Source: Geodermatophilus poikilotrophus
GTDB taxonomy: Bacteria > Actinomycetota > Actinomycetes > Mycobacteriales > Geodermatophilaceae
NCBI RefSeq assembly: GCF_900111455.1
Contig: NZ_FOIE01000006.1
Span: 124,001-188,000 of the forward strand
Direction of reading: 5' to 3'
DNA length: 64,000 nucleotides
Shown: positions 49,903-61,110 of the stretch, piece by piece
Numbering within the stretch: the stretch's first letter is position 1
How the letters are laid out: each line of letters opens with the position of its first letter
Made by a program: the position numbers and the translations under genes
The notes under the pieces: model-generated
Told to the model about the DNA's origin: nothing
Databases searched by the model: none
The model's input: the letters and a program-made list of their open reading frames with translations, nothing else

Positions 49903-51153
49903 ATGCGCGAGTACGCCGTCGTCCTGCTCACCGCCGGGCTGGTCACCTACCTGGCGACCCCGGTGGTGCGGCTGGCGGCGGTCCGACTGCGGATGATGGC
50001 CGCGCCGCGCGAACGCGACGTGCACGTCATCCCCACCCCGCGCGGGGGCGGCGTCGCGATGTACCTGGGGGTCGCCGCGGCGGTGCTGGTCGCCACCCGG
50101 CTGCCCGCGCTGCAGCGCACCTTCGACGACTCCCAGACCGCCGCCGTCCTGGCCGCCGGCGGGCTGATCTGCGCGCTGGGCGTCCTCGACGACAAGTGGG
50201 GCCTGGACGCGCTGACCAAGCTCACCGGCCAGATCGCCGCCGCCGGCGTGATGGTGCTGCTCGGCGTCCAGCTGGCGTTCGTCTTCCTGCCGGTGGCCGA
50301 CATCGGCACGCTTTCGCTCGGACCCGACATCGGCGTCCCGCTGACCCTGCTGCTCACCGTGCTCACGGTCAACGCGCTGAACTTCATCGACGGGCTCGAC
50401 GGTCTGGCCGCGGGCGTCTCCGCGATCGCCGCGCTGGCGTTCTTCGCCTACAGCTACCACCTCGGGGTCGAGGGCTACGACGACATCGCGAGCGCCCCGG
50501 CCCTGATCACCGCGGTGCTGGCCGGCGCCTGCCTGGGGTTCCTGCCGCACAACTTCAGCCCGGCCCGCATCTTCATGGGCGACTCCGGCTCGATGCTGGT
50601 CGGCCTGATGCTGTCCGCGGCCGCGGTCTCGGCCACCGGGCAGGCCGATCCGCAGACGTTCGACTCCGCGGCCACCCTGCTCCCGCTGGCCCTGCCGCTG
50701 CTGGTCCCGATCGCCGTCCTGTCGATCCCGTTCATCGACCTGGTGATGGCGGTCATCCGCCGCAGCCTCCGCGGCCGCTCACCGTTCTCGCCGGACAAGA
50801 TGCACCTGCACCACCGGCTGCTGGCGATCGGCCACTCGCACCGGCGTGCGGTGCTCGTCATGTACTTCTGGGCGGCGCTGCTCTCCTTCGGGGCAGTGAT
50901 GCTGTCGATCACCGGCGGCAAGGTGGAGCTGCTCGTCGGCATCGCGGTGCTGCTCGTCCTCGGCGTCGTGGTCGTCCTCAGCCCGCGCGCCCGGCGAGCC
51001 GCCCGTGAAGCCCGGGCCGCCGAGCTCGAGGCCCAGCGGCAGCGCAGCCGGGCCGACCACCCCACGGCGCGGGCGCTGCGCGCCCCCGCCCCCTCCGTCC
51101 CCGGTCGGCCGGCCGACCCGGCCGGCAAGCCGTCGCCCCAGGGAGTCCGATGA
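49903..51153 (+). CDS. Undecaprenyl-phosphate GlcNAc-1-phosphate transferase (WecA/Rfe/TagO family)
   Basis: It links N-acetylglucosamine-1-phosphate to decaprenyl/undecaprenyl phosphate, starting arabinogalactan or other wall-glycan synthesis. About ten membrane segments occur in 416 aa. The catalytic Asp pair is in LGVLDDKWGLDAL (about 91-103), NFIDGLDGLAAG carries the next Asp (about 161-172), and FMGDSGSMLVGL and the basic loop KMHLHHRLLAIGHSHRRAV complete the family pattern. A charged tail (about 360-416) is cytoplasmic. ATG 49903 is preceded by a 168-base gap with no visible gene. It is the position of Rv1302 (rfe). Confidence 0.94.
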   Translation: MREYAVVLLTAGLVTYLATPVVRLAAVRLRMMAAPRERDVHVIPTPRGGGVAMYLGVAAAVLVATRLPALQRTFDDSQTAAVLAAGGLICALGVLDDKWGLDALTKLTGQIAAAGVMVLLGVQLAFVFLPVADIGTLSLGPDIGVPLTLLLTVLTVNALNFIDGLDGLAAGVSAIAALAFFAYSYHLGVEGYDDIASAPALITAVLAGACLGFLPHNFSPARIFMGDSGSMLVGLMLSAAAVSATGQADPQTFDSAATLLPLALPLLVPIAVLSIPFIDLVMAVIRRSLRGRSPFSPDKMHLHHRLLAIGHSHRRAVLVMYFWAALLSFGAVMLSITGGKVELLVGIAVLLVLGVVVVLSPRARRAAREARAAELEAQRQRSRADHPTARALRAPAPSVPGRPADPAGKPSPQGVR

Positions 51154-51650
51154 CCGTCACCGGGACCGAGCAGCAGGTCCCGTGGGACCTGTCCTTCCTC
51201 CGCGTGGGGACGGCGGTGACCGCGGCGCTCACCGCCGTGGCCGCGCCGGTCGCCGGGCTGCTCGCGGGGTGGGACGCCGCCGTCGCGGTGCTGCTCGGCG
51301 CCGCGGTCGTCACGTTCTTCTTCGCCCTGTCCGGTCTGGTCATCGCCTGGGCGGGCAAGCACGGTGACGCCTTCACGCTGCCGGCCGCCCTCGGCTCGTT
51401 CTTCGTCAAGATCCTGGTGCTCGCCGCGGTGCTCCAGTCGCTCCCGGCCGACGGCTGGGTGGACCGCCGCACGCTGGCGTGGACGGTGGTCGCCGGAGCG
51501 CTGCTGTGGAGCGTCGTCCAGCAGCGCTGGGTCTGGACCCGGCGGCTGTACTACGTGACCCCACCCGCCCCGCCCCGTGCGCGGACCCCGGCACCGCCCT
51601 CGACCGGGGGAACCCCGCCGCCGCCGGAGAGCCCCGCGACACGCGGCTGA
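51150..51650 (+). CDS. Membrane protein of the atp leader region (Rv1303-like)
   Basis: A 166-aa membrane protein of unknown function between wecA and the atp genes, the place of Rv1303 in M. tuberculosis. Four hydrophobic stretches are seen (about 21-40, 43-67, 78-95 and 107-122), then a proline-rich cytoplasmic tail (PPAPPRARTPAPPS). An AtpI-like assembly role is possible, since an AtpI/AtpZ-type gene follows, but nothing here proves it. ATG 51150 overlaps the wecA TGA by 4 bp. Confidence 0.82.
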   Translation: MTVTGTEQQVPWDLSFLRVGTAVTAALTAVAAPVAGLLAGWDAAVAVLLGAAVVTFFFALSGLVIAWAGKHGDAFTLPAALGSFFVKILVLAAVLQSLPADGWVDRRTLAWTVVAGALLWSVVQQRWVWTRRLYYVTPPAPPRARTPAPPSTGGTPPPPESPATRG

Positions 51651-51664
51651 TAGTGTCCCGGCCG

Positions 51665-51994
51665 ATGGCCGAGGACAGCTCCGCGCGCGGGGGTTCTCGA
51701 CCTCGACCTGCACCGCCCGCCGCGCGTCAGCCCAGTGGGGCCGACATCGGCTGGGGGATCACCGGGACCATGCTCTCGGGGATCATCGTGTGGGGCGGGG
51801 TCGGGCTGTTGCTCGACCGCTGGTGGGGCACTCGCTTCGTCGCCCTCATCGGCGTGCTCCTCGGCCTGACGGTGGCCATCTACCTGGTGGTCGTCAAGTA
51901 CGGCGCCCTGCCCCCGGCCGAGGGGCCCGGGCGCACCGGCTCCACCCGGGGCGGGCGCCGCAGCCCGACCAGGACGCAGAAGGGACAACGGTGA
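51665..51994 (+). CDS. AtpZ/AtpI-like small membrane protein
   Basis: A 109-aa protein of the ATPase_gene1 family with two membrane hairpin segments: WGITGTMLSGIIVWGGVGLL (about 32-51), then LLDRWWGTRFVALIGVLLGL (about 50-69) and IYLVVVKYG. The WGGVGLLLDRWWGT turn is the family signature. Such proteins assist c-ring assembly or cation uptake next to F-ATPases. ATG 51665 is chosen; an in-frame GTG lies 12 bases upstream. Its stop overlaps the atpB GTG. Confidence 0.88.
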   Translation: MAEDSSARGGSRPRPAPPAARQPSGADIGWGITGTMLSGIIVWGGVGLLLDRWWGTRFVALIGVLLGLTVAIYLVVVKYGALPPAEGPGRTGSTRGGRRSPTRTQKGQR

Positions 51995-52818
51995 CCTCCA
52001 GCGCCCACGCGCTCATCGACGTGCTCGCCGCCGAGGGCGGTGGGGACAGCGGTTTCCAGTCTCCCACCATCGCGGAGTTCTACCCGCCCGCTGTCGCCGA
52101 GTTCTCGGTCCTGGGCATCGACTTCGAGATCACCCGGATCACGATCATCATGTGGATCGCCACCGCCGCGATCCTCACGCTGCTGGTGCTGGCCGCCCGC
52201 AAGGCGTCGGTCGTGCCGAACAAGCTGCAGTACCTGGGGGAGAGCGGCTACTCCCTCGTGCGCGACGGCATGGCCCGCGACGTGATCGGCCCCAAGGGGC
52301 TGCCGTTCGCGCCGTTCCTGGCCTCGCTGTTCTTCTTCATCCTCGCGAACAACTTCATGAGCATCTTCCCGTTCGCGCAGATCTCCCCGAACTCGCGGTT
52401 CGCGATCCCGCTGCTGCTCGCGGTCATCGTCTGGGTGCTCTACAACTACATCGGCATCAAGGAGCAGGGCGCCGCCCGCTACTTCAAGGACGCCGCCATC
52501 CCGCCCGGCGTCCCGGCCGCCGCGCTGATCCTGGTCACGCCGATCGAGCTGCTGCAGGTCTTCGTCATCCGGCCGTTCACCCTGGCCGTCCGGCTCTTCG
52601 CGAACATGTTCGCCGGCCACATGCTGCTGGTGGTGTTCTCGCTCGGCGCCGTCTACCTGCTGAACGTCGGCAACTTCTCGGTGGTCTTCGCGCCGCTGTC
52701 GTTCCTGATGGCGCTGATCATGACCTTCTTCGAGCTGCTGGTCATCTTCCTGCAGGCCTACGTCTTCGTCGTGCTCACGGCCACCTACCTCAACGGCGCC
52801 GTCGAGCCCGCTCACTGA
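51991..52818 (+). CDS. atpB: ATP synthase F0 subunit a
   Basis: The proton-channel half of the F0 motor. The 275-aa chain has about six membrane helices. The essential Arg lies in FTLAVRLFANMFAGHMLL (about 205-222). Earlier FLASLFFFILANNFMSIFPF and the late FFELLVIFLQAYVFVVLTATYL complete the pattern. GTG 51991 overlaps the preceding TGA by 4 bp. Confidence 0.97.
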   Translation: MTSSAHALIDVLAAEGGGDSGFQSPTIAEFYPPAVAEFSVLGIDFEITRITIIMWIATAAILTLLVLAARKASVVPNKLQYLGESGYSLVRDGMARDVIGPKGLPFAPFLASLFFFILANNFMSIFPFAQISPNSRFAIPLLLAVIVWVLYNYIGIKEQGAARYFKDAAIPPGVPAAALILVTPIELLQVFVIRPFTLAVRLFANMFAGHMLLVVFSLGAVYLLNVGNFSVVFAPLSFLMALIMTFFELLVIFLQAYVFVVLTATYLNGAVEPAH

Positions 52819-52894
52819 CCGCACCACCCCGTACCACCCCCAGCCAGCCGCCCGGGGACCCCCCGGGCGACCGACACAGGAGGAACCACCCCGC

Positions 52895-53146
52895 ATGGAC
52901 CCCCGCATGGACGTCCTGGCAGAGCTCGTCGGCAGCATCGGCTCGGTCGGCTACGGCCTCGCCGCCATCGGCCCGGGCATCGGCGTCGGCATCGTCTGGG
53001 CCGCCTACATCCAGGCGACCGCCCGTCAGCCCGAGTCGGCCGGCCTGACCCGGACCTACGCCTTCCTCGGCGCCGCGCTCTCCGAGGCGCTGGCGCTCAT
53101 CGGCCTGGTCGTCCCCTTCATCTTCGGGCCCGGCAACGCCGGCTGA
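52895..53146 (+). CDS. atpE: ATP synthase F0 subunit c
   Basis: The rotor ring subunit, 83 aa in a two-helix hairpin. The polar loop is ARQPES (44-48 region) and the proton-carrying acid is Glu64 in LSEALALIGLV. The helix-1 glycine series GPGIGVGI is intact. AGGAGG lies 11 bases before ATG 52895; an in-frame ATG four codons later is an alternative. Confidence 0.97.
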   Translation: MDPRMDVLAELVGSIGSVGYGLAAIGPGIGVGIVWAAYIQATARQPESAGLTRTYAFLGAALSEALALIGLVVPFIFGPGNAG

Positions 53147-53181
53147 TCGGTGCCTCGAGCAGCTTCCTCTGACGTAGGGAC

Positions 53182-53790
53182 GTGGAGAGCATGAACACCC
53201 TGGCTGCGGAGTCGGCGAACCCGCTCCTCCCGCCGGTCGGCGAGATCATCGTCGGGACGATCACCTTCGCGATCGCCTTCTTCGTCCTGGGCAAGTTCGT
53301 CTGGCCGCGCTTCGAGCAGGTCTTCCGGGCCCGCCGCGAGGCGATCGAGGGCGGCATCGAGCGGGCCGAGACCATGCAGGCCGAGGCCAAGGCCGCTCTC
53401 GAGCGGTACCAGGCGCAGCTGGCCGAGGCGCGCACCGAGGCCGCGCAGATCCGCGACCAGGCCCGCGCCGAGGGGCAGCAGATCCTCGAGGAGCTGCGGG
53501 CGCAGGCCCAGCAGGAGTCCGCGCGGATCGTCGCCCGCGGCGAGGAGCAGCTGGCCACCTCGCGCCAGCAGGTCGTCAACGAGCTGCGCGGCCAGATCGG
53601 GCAGCTCGCGGTCGAGCTGGCCGGCCGGGTGGTCGGCGAGTCCCTCGAGGACCAGGCGCGCCGCAGCGGCACGGTCGACCGCTTCCTCGACCAGCTCGAC
53701 GGCATGGCCGCCGGCGCGGGCGCCGGCGCCTCGCCGGACGGCCGGGGCGGCGCCACCGGTAGCTCTGTGTACGTGCAGGGCGACCGCTGA
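53182..53790 (+). CDS. atpF: ATP synthase F0 subunit b
   Basis: The stator stalk. After a single membrane span (IIVGTITFAIAFFVLGKFVW, about 22-41) the 202-aa chain is a long charged helix with heptad-like Ala/Glu/Arg spacing (AEAKAALERYQAQLAEARTE) ending in a Gly-rich tail. GTG 53182 or ATG 53191 may be the start; GGAG sits just before the ATG. Confidence 0.95.
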   Translation: MESMNTLAAESANPLLPPVGEIIVGTITFAIAFFVLGKFVWPRFEQVFRARREAIEGGIERAETMQAEAKAALERYQAQLAEARTEAAQIRDQARAEGQQILEELRAQAQQESARIVARGEEQLATSRQQVVNELRGQIGQLAVELAGRVVGESLEDQARRSGTVDRFLDQLDGMAAGAGAGASPDGRGGATGSSVYVQGDR

Positions 53791-54662
53791 TGGACGCCTC
53801 CAGCCGCGAGGCGCTCCGCGGAGTGCGGGAGCGCCTGACCGAGCTCACCCGGCCGGCCTCCGGCCTGCTGGAGCGGGCGCGGGACCGGCTGACCGGCCAG
53901 GAGCGGGCCGCGACCGACGAGGAGCTCGTGGCCCTGGCCGACGAGCTGTTCGCCGTCGGCCACCTCCTGGACGGGCAGGTCACGCTGCGCCGGGCGCTGT
54001 CGGACCCCTCGGCTTCACCGGCCGACCGGGCCGGCGTCGCGCGGCGACTGCTCTCCGGCCGGGTCTCGGGGGCCACGCTCGACCTGGTCGAGACCGCGGC
54101 CCGGCAGCGCTGGTCACGGCCGCTGGACCTGGTGGAGGCGACCGAGACCCTGGCCACGGACGCCGCGCTCGACGCCGCCGAGACCCGCGGCGAGCTCGAC
54201 GGCGTCGAGGACGAGCTGTTCCGCTTCGGGCGTATCGTCGCGGGAGATGCGGAACTGTCCCGGATCCTCAGCGACCGCAGCGCTCCGGCCGCCGGCAAGG
54301 CGGAGCTGCTGGAGCGGCTGCTCTCCGGCCGGGTCAGCCCGATCACCGCGATGCTGCTGCGCAACCACCTCACCGGGCGGTCCGTCGGCAACGCGGAGAA
54401 CGCCGTCGAGCGGCTCTCCGAGGCGGCCTCGACCCGCCGCGGGCAGTCGGTGGCGCGCGTGACGACCGCCGTGCCGCTGAGCGATGCGCAGGAGCGCCGG
54501 CTCGCCGAGCTCCTGGGGCGGCTCTACAACCGGCCGATCGGCCTGCAGGTGGTCGTCGACCCCGACGTGCTCGGTGGCTTGGTCATCCGCGTGGGTGACG
54601 AGGTCATCGACGGCAGCATCGCCCACCGCCTCGAGGCCGCCGGCCGACGGCTCGTCGGCTGA
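53790..54662 (+). CDS. atpH: ATP synthase F1 subunit delta
   Basis: It ties the stator to F1. At 290 aa it is of the longer actinobacterial form: an extra N-terminal ~100 residues precede the OSCP-like core ([20 protein letters not shown] at 50-69 and [20 protein letters not shown] about 223-242). The C-terminal [20 protein letters not shown] is the usual family ending. The ATG overlaps the atpF stop by one base (TGATG). Confidence 0.95.
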   Translation: MDASSREALRGVRERLTELTRPASGLLERARDRLTGQERAATDEELVALADELFAVGHLLDGQVTLRRALSDPSASPADRAGVARRLLSGRVSGATLDLVETAARQRWSRPLDLVEATETLATDAALDAAETRGELDGVEDELFRFGRIVAGDAELSRILSDRSAPAAGKAELLERLLSGRVSPITAMLLRNHLTGRSVGNAENAVERLSEAASTRRGQSVARVTTAVPLSDAQERRLAELLGRLYNRPIGLQVVVDPDVLGGLVIRVGDEVIDGSIAHRLEAAGRRLVG

Positions 54663-54717
54663 CCGCGACCCGGCCCCCCACCCAGACACCACCCTGCAGG
54701 GAAGAGGACACCACGCC

Positions 54718-56355
<1,638 letters not shown>

Positions 56356-56357
56356 CC

Positions 56358-57338
56358 GTGGCCAGCAACCTCCGCGCGCTGCGGCGCCGCATCCGCTCCA
56401 CGAAGTCGACGAAGAAGATCTTCTCGGCCCAGGAGCTGATCGCCGGTGCCCGCATCGTGCGCGCCCAGGCCCGGGTGGAGGCCTCCAAGCCCTATGCCCG
56501 GGAGATCACCCGGGTGCTGTCGGCCCTGGCGTCGTCGGCGTCGCTGGACCACCCGCTGCTGACCGAGCGGCAGGACGCGCGTCGGGCGGCAGTGCTCGTC
56601 ATCACCTCCGACCGCGGCTTCGCCGGCTCGTACAACGTCAACGTGCTGCGCCGCACCGAGGAGCTGCTCTCGCTGCTCCGCCAGGAGGGCAAGGAGCCGG
56701 TCCTCTACGTGGTGGGCCGCAAGGGGGAGACCTACTACTCCTTCCGGAACCGCGCGGTGGCCGAGACCTTCACCGGGTTCTCCGAGCAGCCGGGCTACGC
56801 CGACGCCCAGCGCGTGGGGGAGCAGCTGATCGCGGCCTTCACCGCCGGTGAGGACGACGACGAGACCGGTGCCGGCGCCGACGGGATCCTCGGGGTGGAC
56901 GAGCTGCACATCGTCTACACCGAGTTCCGGTCGCTGCTCGCGCAGATCCCCGTCGCCAAGCGGATGGCTCCGCTGGAGGTCGAGGAGGTCGAGGAGTTCG
57001 ACTACGAGCGTGAGGACCGGGACAGCGGCGTGACCGCCGGCACCGGTGACTCCGGGGTGCCCACGTCGTACGAGTTCGAGCCCTCGCCCGACGCGCTGCT
57101 CGACGCCCTGCTGCCCAAGTACGTGACGACGCGGATCTTCGCGGCGATGCTGGAGTCGGCGGCGTCGGAGTCGGCGTCCCGGCGGCGGGCGATGAAGTCG
57201 GCCTCGGACAACGCCGAGGAGCTGGCGAAGAACCTCTCCCGGCAGGCGAACCAGGCCCGCCAGGCGGAGATCACCCAGGAGATCAGCGAGATCGTCGGCG
57301 GTGCCGACGCGCTCGTGTCGGCCGGCGCCGACGACTGA
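56358..57338 (+). CDS. atpG: ATP synthase F1 subunit gamma
   Basis: The rotating central shaft, 326 aa. The N-terminal helix [20 protein letters not shown] and the C-terminal [15 protein letters not shown] are conserved; [17 protein letters not shown] lies near residue 80. A short acidic insertion around 195-240 ([17 protein letters not shown]) is a mycobacterial-type feature. GTG 56358 is two bases after the atpA stop. Confidence 0.96.
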   Translation: MASNLRALRRRIRSTKSTKKIFSAQELIAGARIVRAQARVEASKPYAREITRVLSALASSASLDHPLLTERQDARRAAVLVITSDRGFAGSYNVNVLRRTEELLSLLRQEGKEPVLYVVGRKGETYYSFRNRAVAETFTGFSEQPGYADAQRVGEQLIAAFTAGEDDDETGAGADGILGVDELHIVYTEFRSLLAQIPVAKRMAPLEVEEVEEFDYEREDRDSGVTAGTGDSGVPTSYEFEPSPDALLDALLPKYVTTRIFAAMLESAASESASRRRAMKSASDNAEELAKNLSRQANQARQAEITQEISEIVGGADALVSAGADD

Positions 57339-58853
<1,515 letters not shown>

Positions 58854-58856
58854 AGG

Positions 58857-58941
58857 AGGACCCTCCTGCCCCCGCCACTCGTAGGAGGACCCCGTCCTCC
58901 CCGCCCCTTGCGAGCTCGGGGCGGGGCCCGGGACGGGGCCG
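58857..58941 (+). repeat. Nested family A hairpins after atpD
   Basis: An outer unit begins GGACCCTCCTGCCCCCGCC and reaches its loop (ACTCGTA). A complete inner unit follows: GGAGGACCCCGTCCTCCCC, loop CTTGCGAGCTCG, GGGCGGGGCCC, GGGACGGGGCC. The right half of the outer unit is missing. Confidence 0.75.
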
Positions 58942-58963
58942 GTGGGGCCGATCGCGCCGCCGA

Positions 58964-58997
58964 GAACGGCCGGGTCCCGAACGGGACCCGGCCGTTC
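58964..58997 (+). terminator. Terminator-like hairpin between atpD and atpC
   Basis: Perfect 15-bp stem GAACGGCCGGGTCCC (58964-58978) with GGGACCCGGCCGTTC (58983-58997), loop GAAC, followed by CGTGTGTTCC. It is expected to lower read-through from atpD into atpC. Confidence 0.8.
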
Positions 58998-59142
58998 CGT
59001 GTGTTCCGGCCCGGTGCGGGTAGCACTCGGCCGGCGACACCGGCCGGCTGGTGTGGTGCGGGTCGCCTCAAGGGCGAGCCACGCCGTGCCGATCTCGTGC
59101 GGGGACGCCCGGAGCGGCTGGGCGACGAGCGGGAGAGACGAC

Positions 59143-59322
59143 GTGGACGGCTTCACCGGGAGCAGGGCGGACGGCGGCGACTGGAGCTGGCCTCCGTCCG
59201 CTGCGGTGCCCTACGTCGGCGGCCGGCAGTTCCACACCGAGAGCTGGGCGCCGGCCTCGACGGTCCGCCGTCCGTGGGTGCGCGTCGGGCGCTGGACCCT
59301 GCTGTACCGCCGCTGCGCCTGA
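59143..59322 (+). CDS. Small tryptophan-rich protein (putative) between atpD and atpC
   Basis: Not recognised. GTG 59143 is preceded by GGGAGAG at a good distance, and the 59-aa frame keeps the high third-position GC of real genes here. The product has six Trp (for example [10 protein letters not shown] and [16 protein letters not shown]) and a basic C-terminus, with no membrane span or signal peptide. It could be a genuine small gene inserted in the atp operon or a chance frame; the ribosome binding site favours the first. Confidence 0.45.
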   Translation: MDGFTGSRADGGDWSWPPSAAVPYVGGRQFHTESWAPASTVRRPWVRVGRWTLLYRRCA

Positions 59323-59485
59323 GGCAGGCCCCCCGCCCAGGGGCCAGGGCGGGGCTGCCGGGACCCTGACGGGGGACCTCGGCGGGGGCCGGGCGGGTGC
59401 GCCACTAGAGTGGAGGCGACCGTCGCCGTGTCCAGCCGGGACCCGGCGAGCCGAACCGCCGGTCGGTGGACCCCCGAGGAGTGTC

Positions 59486-59875
59486 GTGGCGACCCTGCAT
59501 GTCGAGTTGGTGGCCGTCGAGCGGATGATCTGGTCCGGCGAGGCCAACATGGTCGTCGCGCGCACCACGGAGGGCGAGCTCGGTGTGCTGCCGGGGCACG
59601 CCCCGCTGCTGGGCCAGCTCGCCGAGGGCGGCATCGTGACCGTCCGAACGGTCGAGGGCGAGGACATGGTCGTCGCGGCCCACGGGGGCTTCCTCTCGGT
59701 CACCGACCGCGGTGTCTCGATCCTCGCCGAGACCGCCGAGATCTCCTCGGAGATCGACGTCGAGCGGGCCCGCGAGGCCCTGCGCCGCGCCGAGGAGGCG
59801 GGGGACGACCCCGACGCCCTGGCCGCCGCCCGGCGCGCCCAGTCACGACTGCGCGCCGCGGGTCAGGACGCCTGA
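59486..59875 (+). CDS. atpC: ATP synthase F1 subunit epsilon
   Basis: The rotor subunit that couples gamma to the c-ring and inhibits ATP hydrolysis. The 129-aa chain has the beta-sandwich ([36 protein letters not shown]) and a C-terminal helix pair [16 protein letters not shown] and [16 protein letters not shown] lies 5 bases before GTG 59486. It is separated from atpD by 632 bases and probably needs its own promoter or read-through. Confidence 0.96.
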   Translation: MATLHVELVAVERMIWSGEANMVVARTTEGELGVLPGHAPLLGQLAEGGIVTVRTVEGEDMVVAAHGGFLSVTDRGVSILAETAEISSEIDVERAREALRRAEEAGDDPDALAAARRAQSRLRAAGQDA

Positions 59876-59913
59876 GCCCCTGACGACGTCCCGCCTGACC
59901 CCCGGCGCCCCGG

Positions 59914-60318
59914 ATGACGACCGAACTGCTCGTCCTGGCCGTCGCGGTGGTCCTCGTCGGACTGGTCGTCGCCTTCCTGCTGCGCCGCCACTTCCTGCTC
60001 TCCGGGCTCGGCGCGGTCACCATGTGGTTGCGCCCGACGGGTTCGCCCCGCTGGTCGGTGGGGGTCGCCTGGTACGGCGGTGACTCGCTGCTCTGGTACC
60101 GGGCGCTGTCGCTGTCGGTGCGCCCGCAGCAGCGGCTCTGCCGCGCGGAGTTCCGCGTGCAGGGACGGCGCCGTGCGGGTGCCGGGGACGTCGCTCTGCC
60201 CGAGGACGTCGTCGTCCTCTCGTGCAGCACCGCGGCCGGCCCCCGGGAGCTGGCCATGGACACCTCGACGGTGACCGGCTTCCTGTCCTGGGTCGAGTCC
60301 GCGCCGCCGGTGCGGTGA
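59914..60318 (+). CDS. DUF2550 membrane-anchored protein
   Basis: A 134-aa protein that regularly follows atpC in actinobacteria (Rv1312 in M. tuberculosis). An N-terminal span (LLVLAVAVVLVGLVVAFLLR, about 5-24) is followed by a beta-rich cytoplasmic domain with RHFLLSGLGAVTMWLR, WSVGVAWYGGDSLLWYRAL and LAMDTSTVTGFLSWVE. Function unknown. ATG 59914 is 38 bases after the atpC stop. Confidence 0.9.
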   Translation: MTTELLVLAVAVVLVGLVVAFLLRRHFLLSGLGAVTMWLRPTGSPRWSVGVAWYGGDSLLWYRALSLSVRPQQRLCRAEFRVQGRRRAGAGDVALPEDVVVLSCSTAAGPRELAMDTSTVTGFLSWVESAPPVR

Positions 60319-60365
60319 AGGACCCCCGCCAGGGCGCCGCTCGGAGCGTGCGAGGGAGGGGGTCC
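60319..60365. repeat. Shortened family A hairpin between convergent genes
   Basis: AGGACCCCCGCCAGGGCGCC, loop GCTCGGAGCGTGCGAG, GGAGGGGGTCCT, filling the gap between the DUF2550 stop and the adenosyltransferase stop. Confidence 0.65.
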
Positions 60366-60367
60366 TG

Positions 60368-60970
60368 CTACTCGCGGGCCGCGCGCTGTGCGTGGACCCC
60401 GCTGTGCGCGCCGGGCTCCCACAGCACGTCACCGTCCGGGTTCGCGACGCGGGCGAGGATGAACAGCAGGTCCGACAGCCGGTTCAGGTAGCGGGCGGTC
60501 TCGGCGTTGCTGCGCTCGCCGTCGGCCTCCAGCAGCGCCCACACGCTGCGCTCGGCCCGTCGGGTGACGACCCGGGCCTGGTGCAGCAGCGCGGCCAGCG
60601 GGGTGCCGCCCGGCAGGATGAAGCTGGTCAGCTTCGGCAGCGCCTCGTTGTAGCGGTCGCAGGCCGCCTCCAGCCGCTCGGTGTAGGCGGCGGTCACCCG
60701 CAGCGGCGGGTACTGCGGGTCGGGGGTGACCGGGGTGGAGAGGTCGGCCCCGACGTCGAACAGGTCGTTCTGCACGCTGCGCAGCAGCTCGATGAGCTCG
60801 GAGGACGGCGACCCGAGAGCCAGGGCGACGCCGAGGACGCTGTTGGCCTCGTCGACGTCGGCGTAGGCCACCAGGCGCGGATCGGTCTTGGCCACCCGGC
60901 TCATGTCCCCGAGGTGCGTCTGACCGGCGTCGCCGGTCTTCGTGTAGATGCGGGTCAGCCGGACGGTCAT
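60368..60970 (-). CDS. Cob(I)alamin adenosyltransferase, PduO type
   Basis: It adds the 5'-deoxyadenosyl group to cob(I)alamin, giving coenzyme B12. The 200-aa four-helix protein has the ATP-binding N-terminus RIYTKTGDAGQTHLGDMSRV (about 6-25) and YADVDEANSVLGVALA (about 35-50). The helix with FILPGGTPLAALLHQARVVT (about 118-137) and RRAERSV, then RYLNRLSDLLFILAR (about 163-177), complete it. ATG 60970 has TAGGCT (60983-60978 on this strand) 7 bases upstream and no ribosome binding site, hence probably leaderless. A B12-dependent mutase gene begins 3 kb away at the window's end. Confidence 0.94.
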   Translation of the reverse strand: MTVRLTRIYTKTGDAGQTHLGDMSRVAKTDPRLVAYADVDEANSVLGVALALGSPSSELIELLRSVQNDLFDVGADLSTPVTPDPQYPPLRVTAAYTERLEAACDRYNEALPKLTSFILPGGTPLAALLHQARVVTRRAERSVWALLEADGERSNAETARYLNRLSDLLFILARVANPDGDVLWEPGAHSGVHAQRAARE

Positions 60971-60988
60971 GGCCGCGAGCCTAGAAGA

Positions 60989-61094
60989 AGGACCCCGCTG
61001 CCCCCCACCGTGGGAGGACCCCGTCCTCCTCATCCCTCGCACGCTCGGGACGAGCCGCTGGACCGGGCCGGCGGTGGGGCCCTGCAGCGGGGCC
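60989..61094. repeat. Family A hairpin interrupted in its loop by another copy
   Basis: The outer left arm AGGACCCCGCTGCCCCCCAC (60989-61010 with CG) pairs with the outer right arm GGCGGTGGGGCCCTGCAGCG to 61094. Between them (61011-61069) lies an inner element TGGGAGGACCCCGTCCTCCT...GCACGCTCGGG...GACCGGGCC. The nest fills the gap between two divergent leaderless promoters. Confidence 0.85.
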
Positions 61095-61098
61095 ACCG

Positions 61099-61104
61099 TA
61101 GGGT
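61099..61104 (+). promoter_or_regulatory. Leaderless -10 box of murA
   Basis: TAGGGT ends exactly 6 bases before the murA GTG (61111), so the first transcribed base should be that of the start codon. The -35 region would lie inside the repeat's right arm. Confidence 0.65.
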
Positions 61105-61110
61105 GGGCCG

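Noticed and set aside
60971-61110. A cobalamin riboswitch upstream of the adenosyltransferase
   Set aside because: The gap is filled by nested repeats, and the -10 box lies 7 bases from the start codon, leaving no leader to hold a riboswitch.
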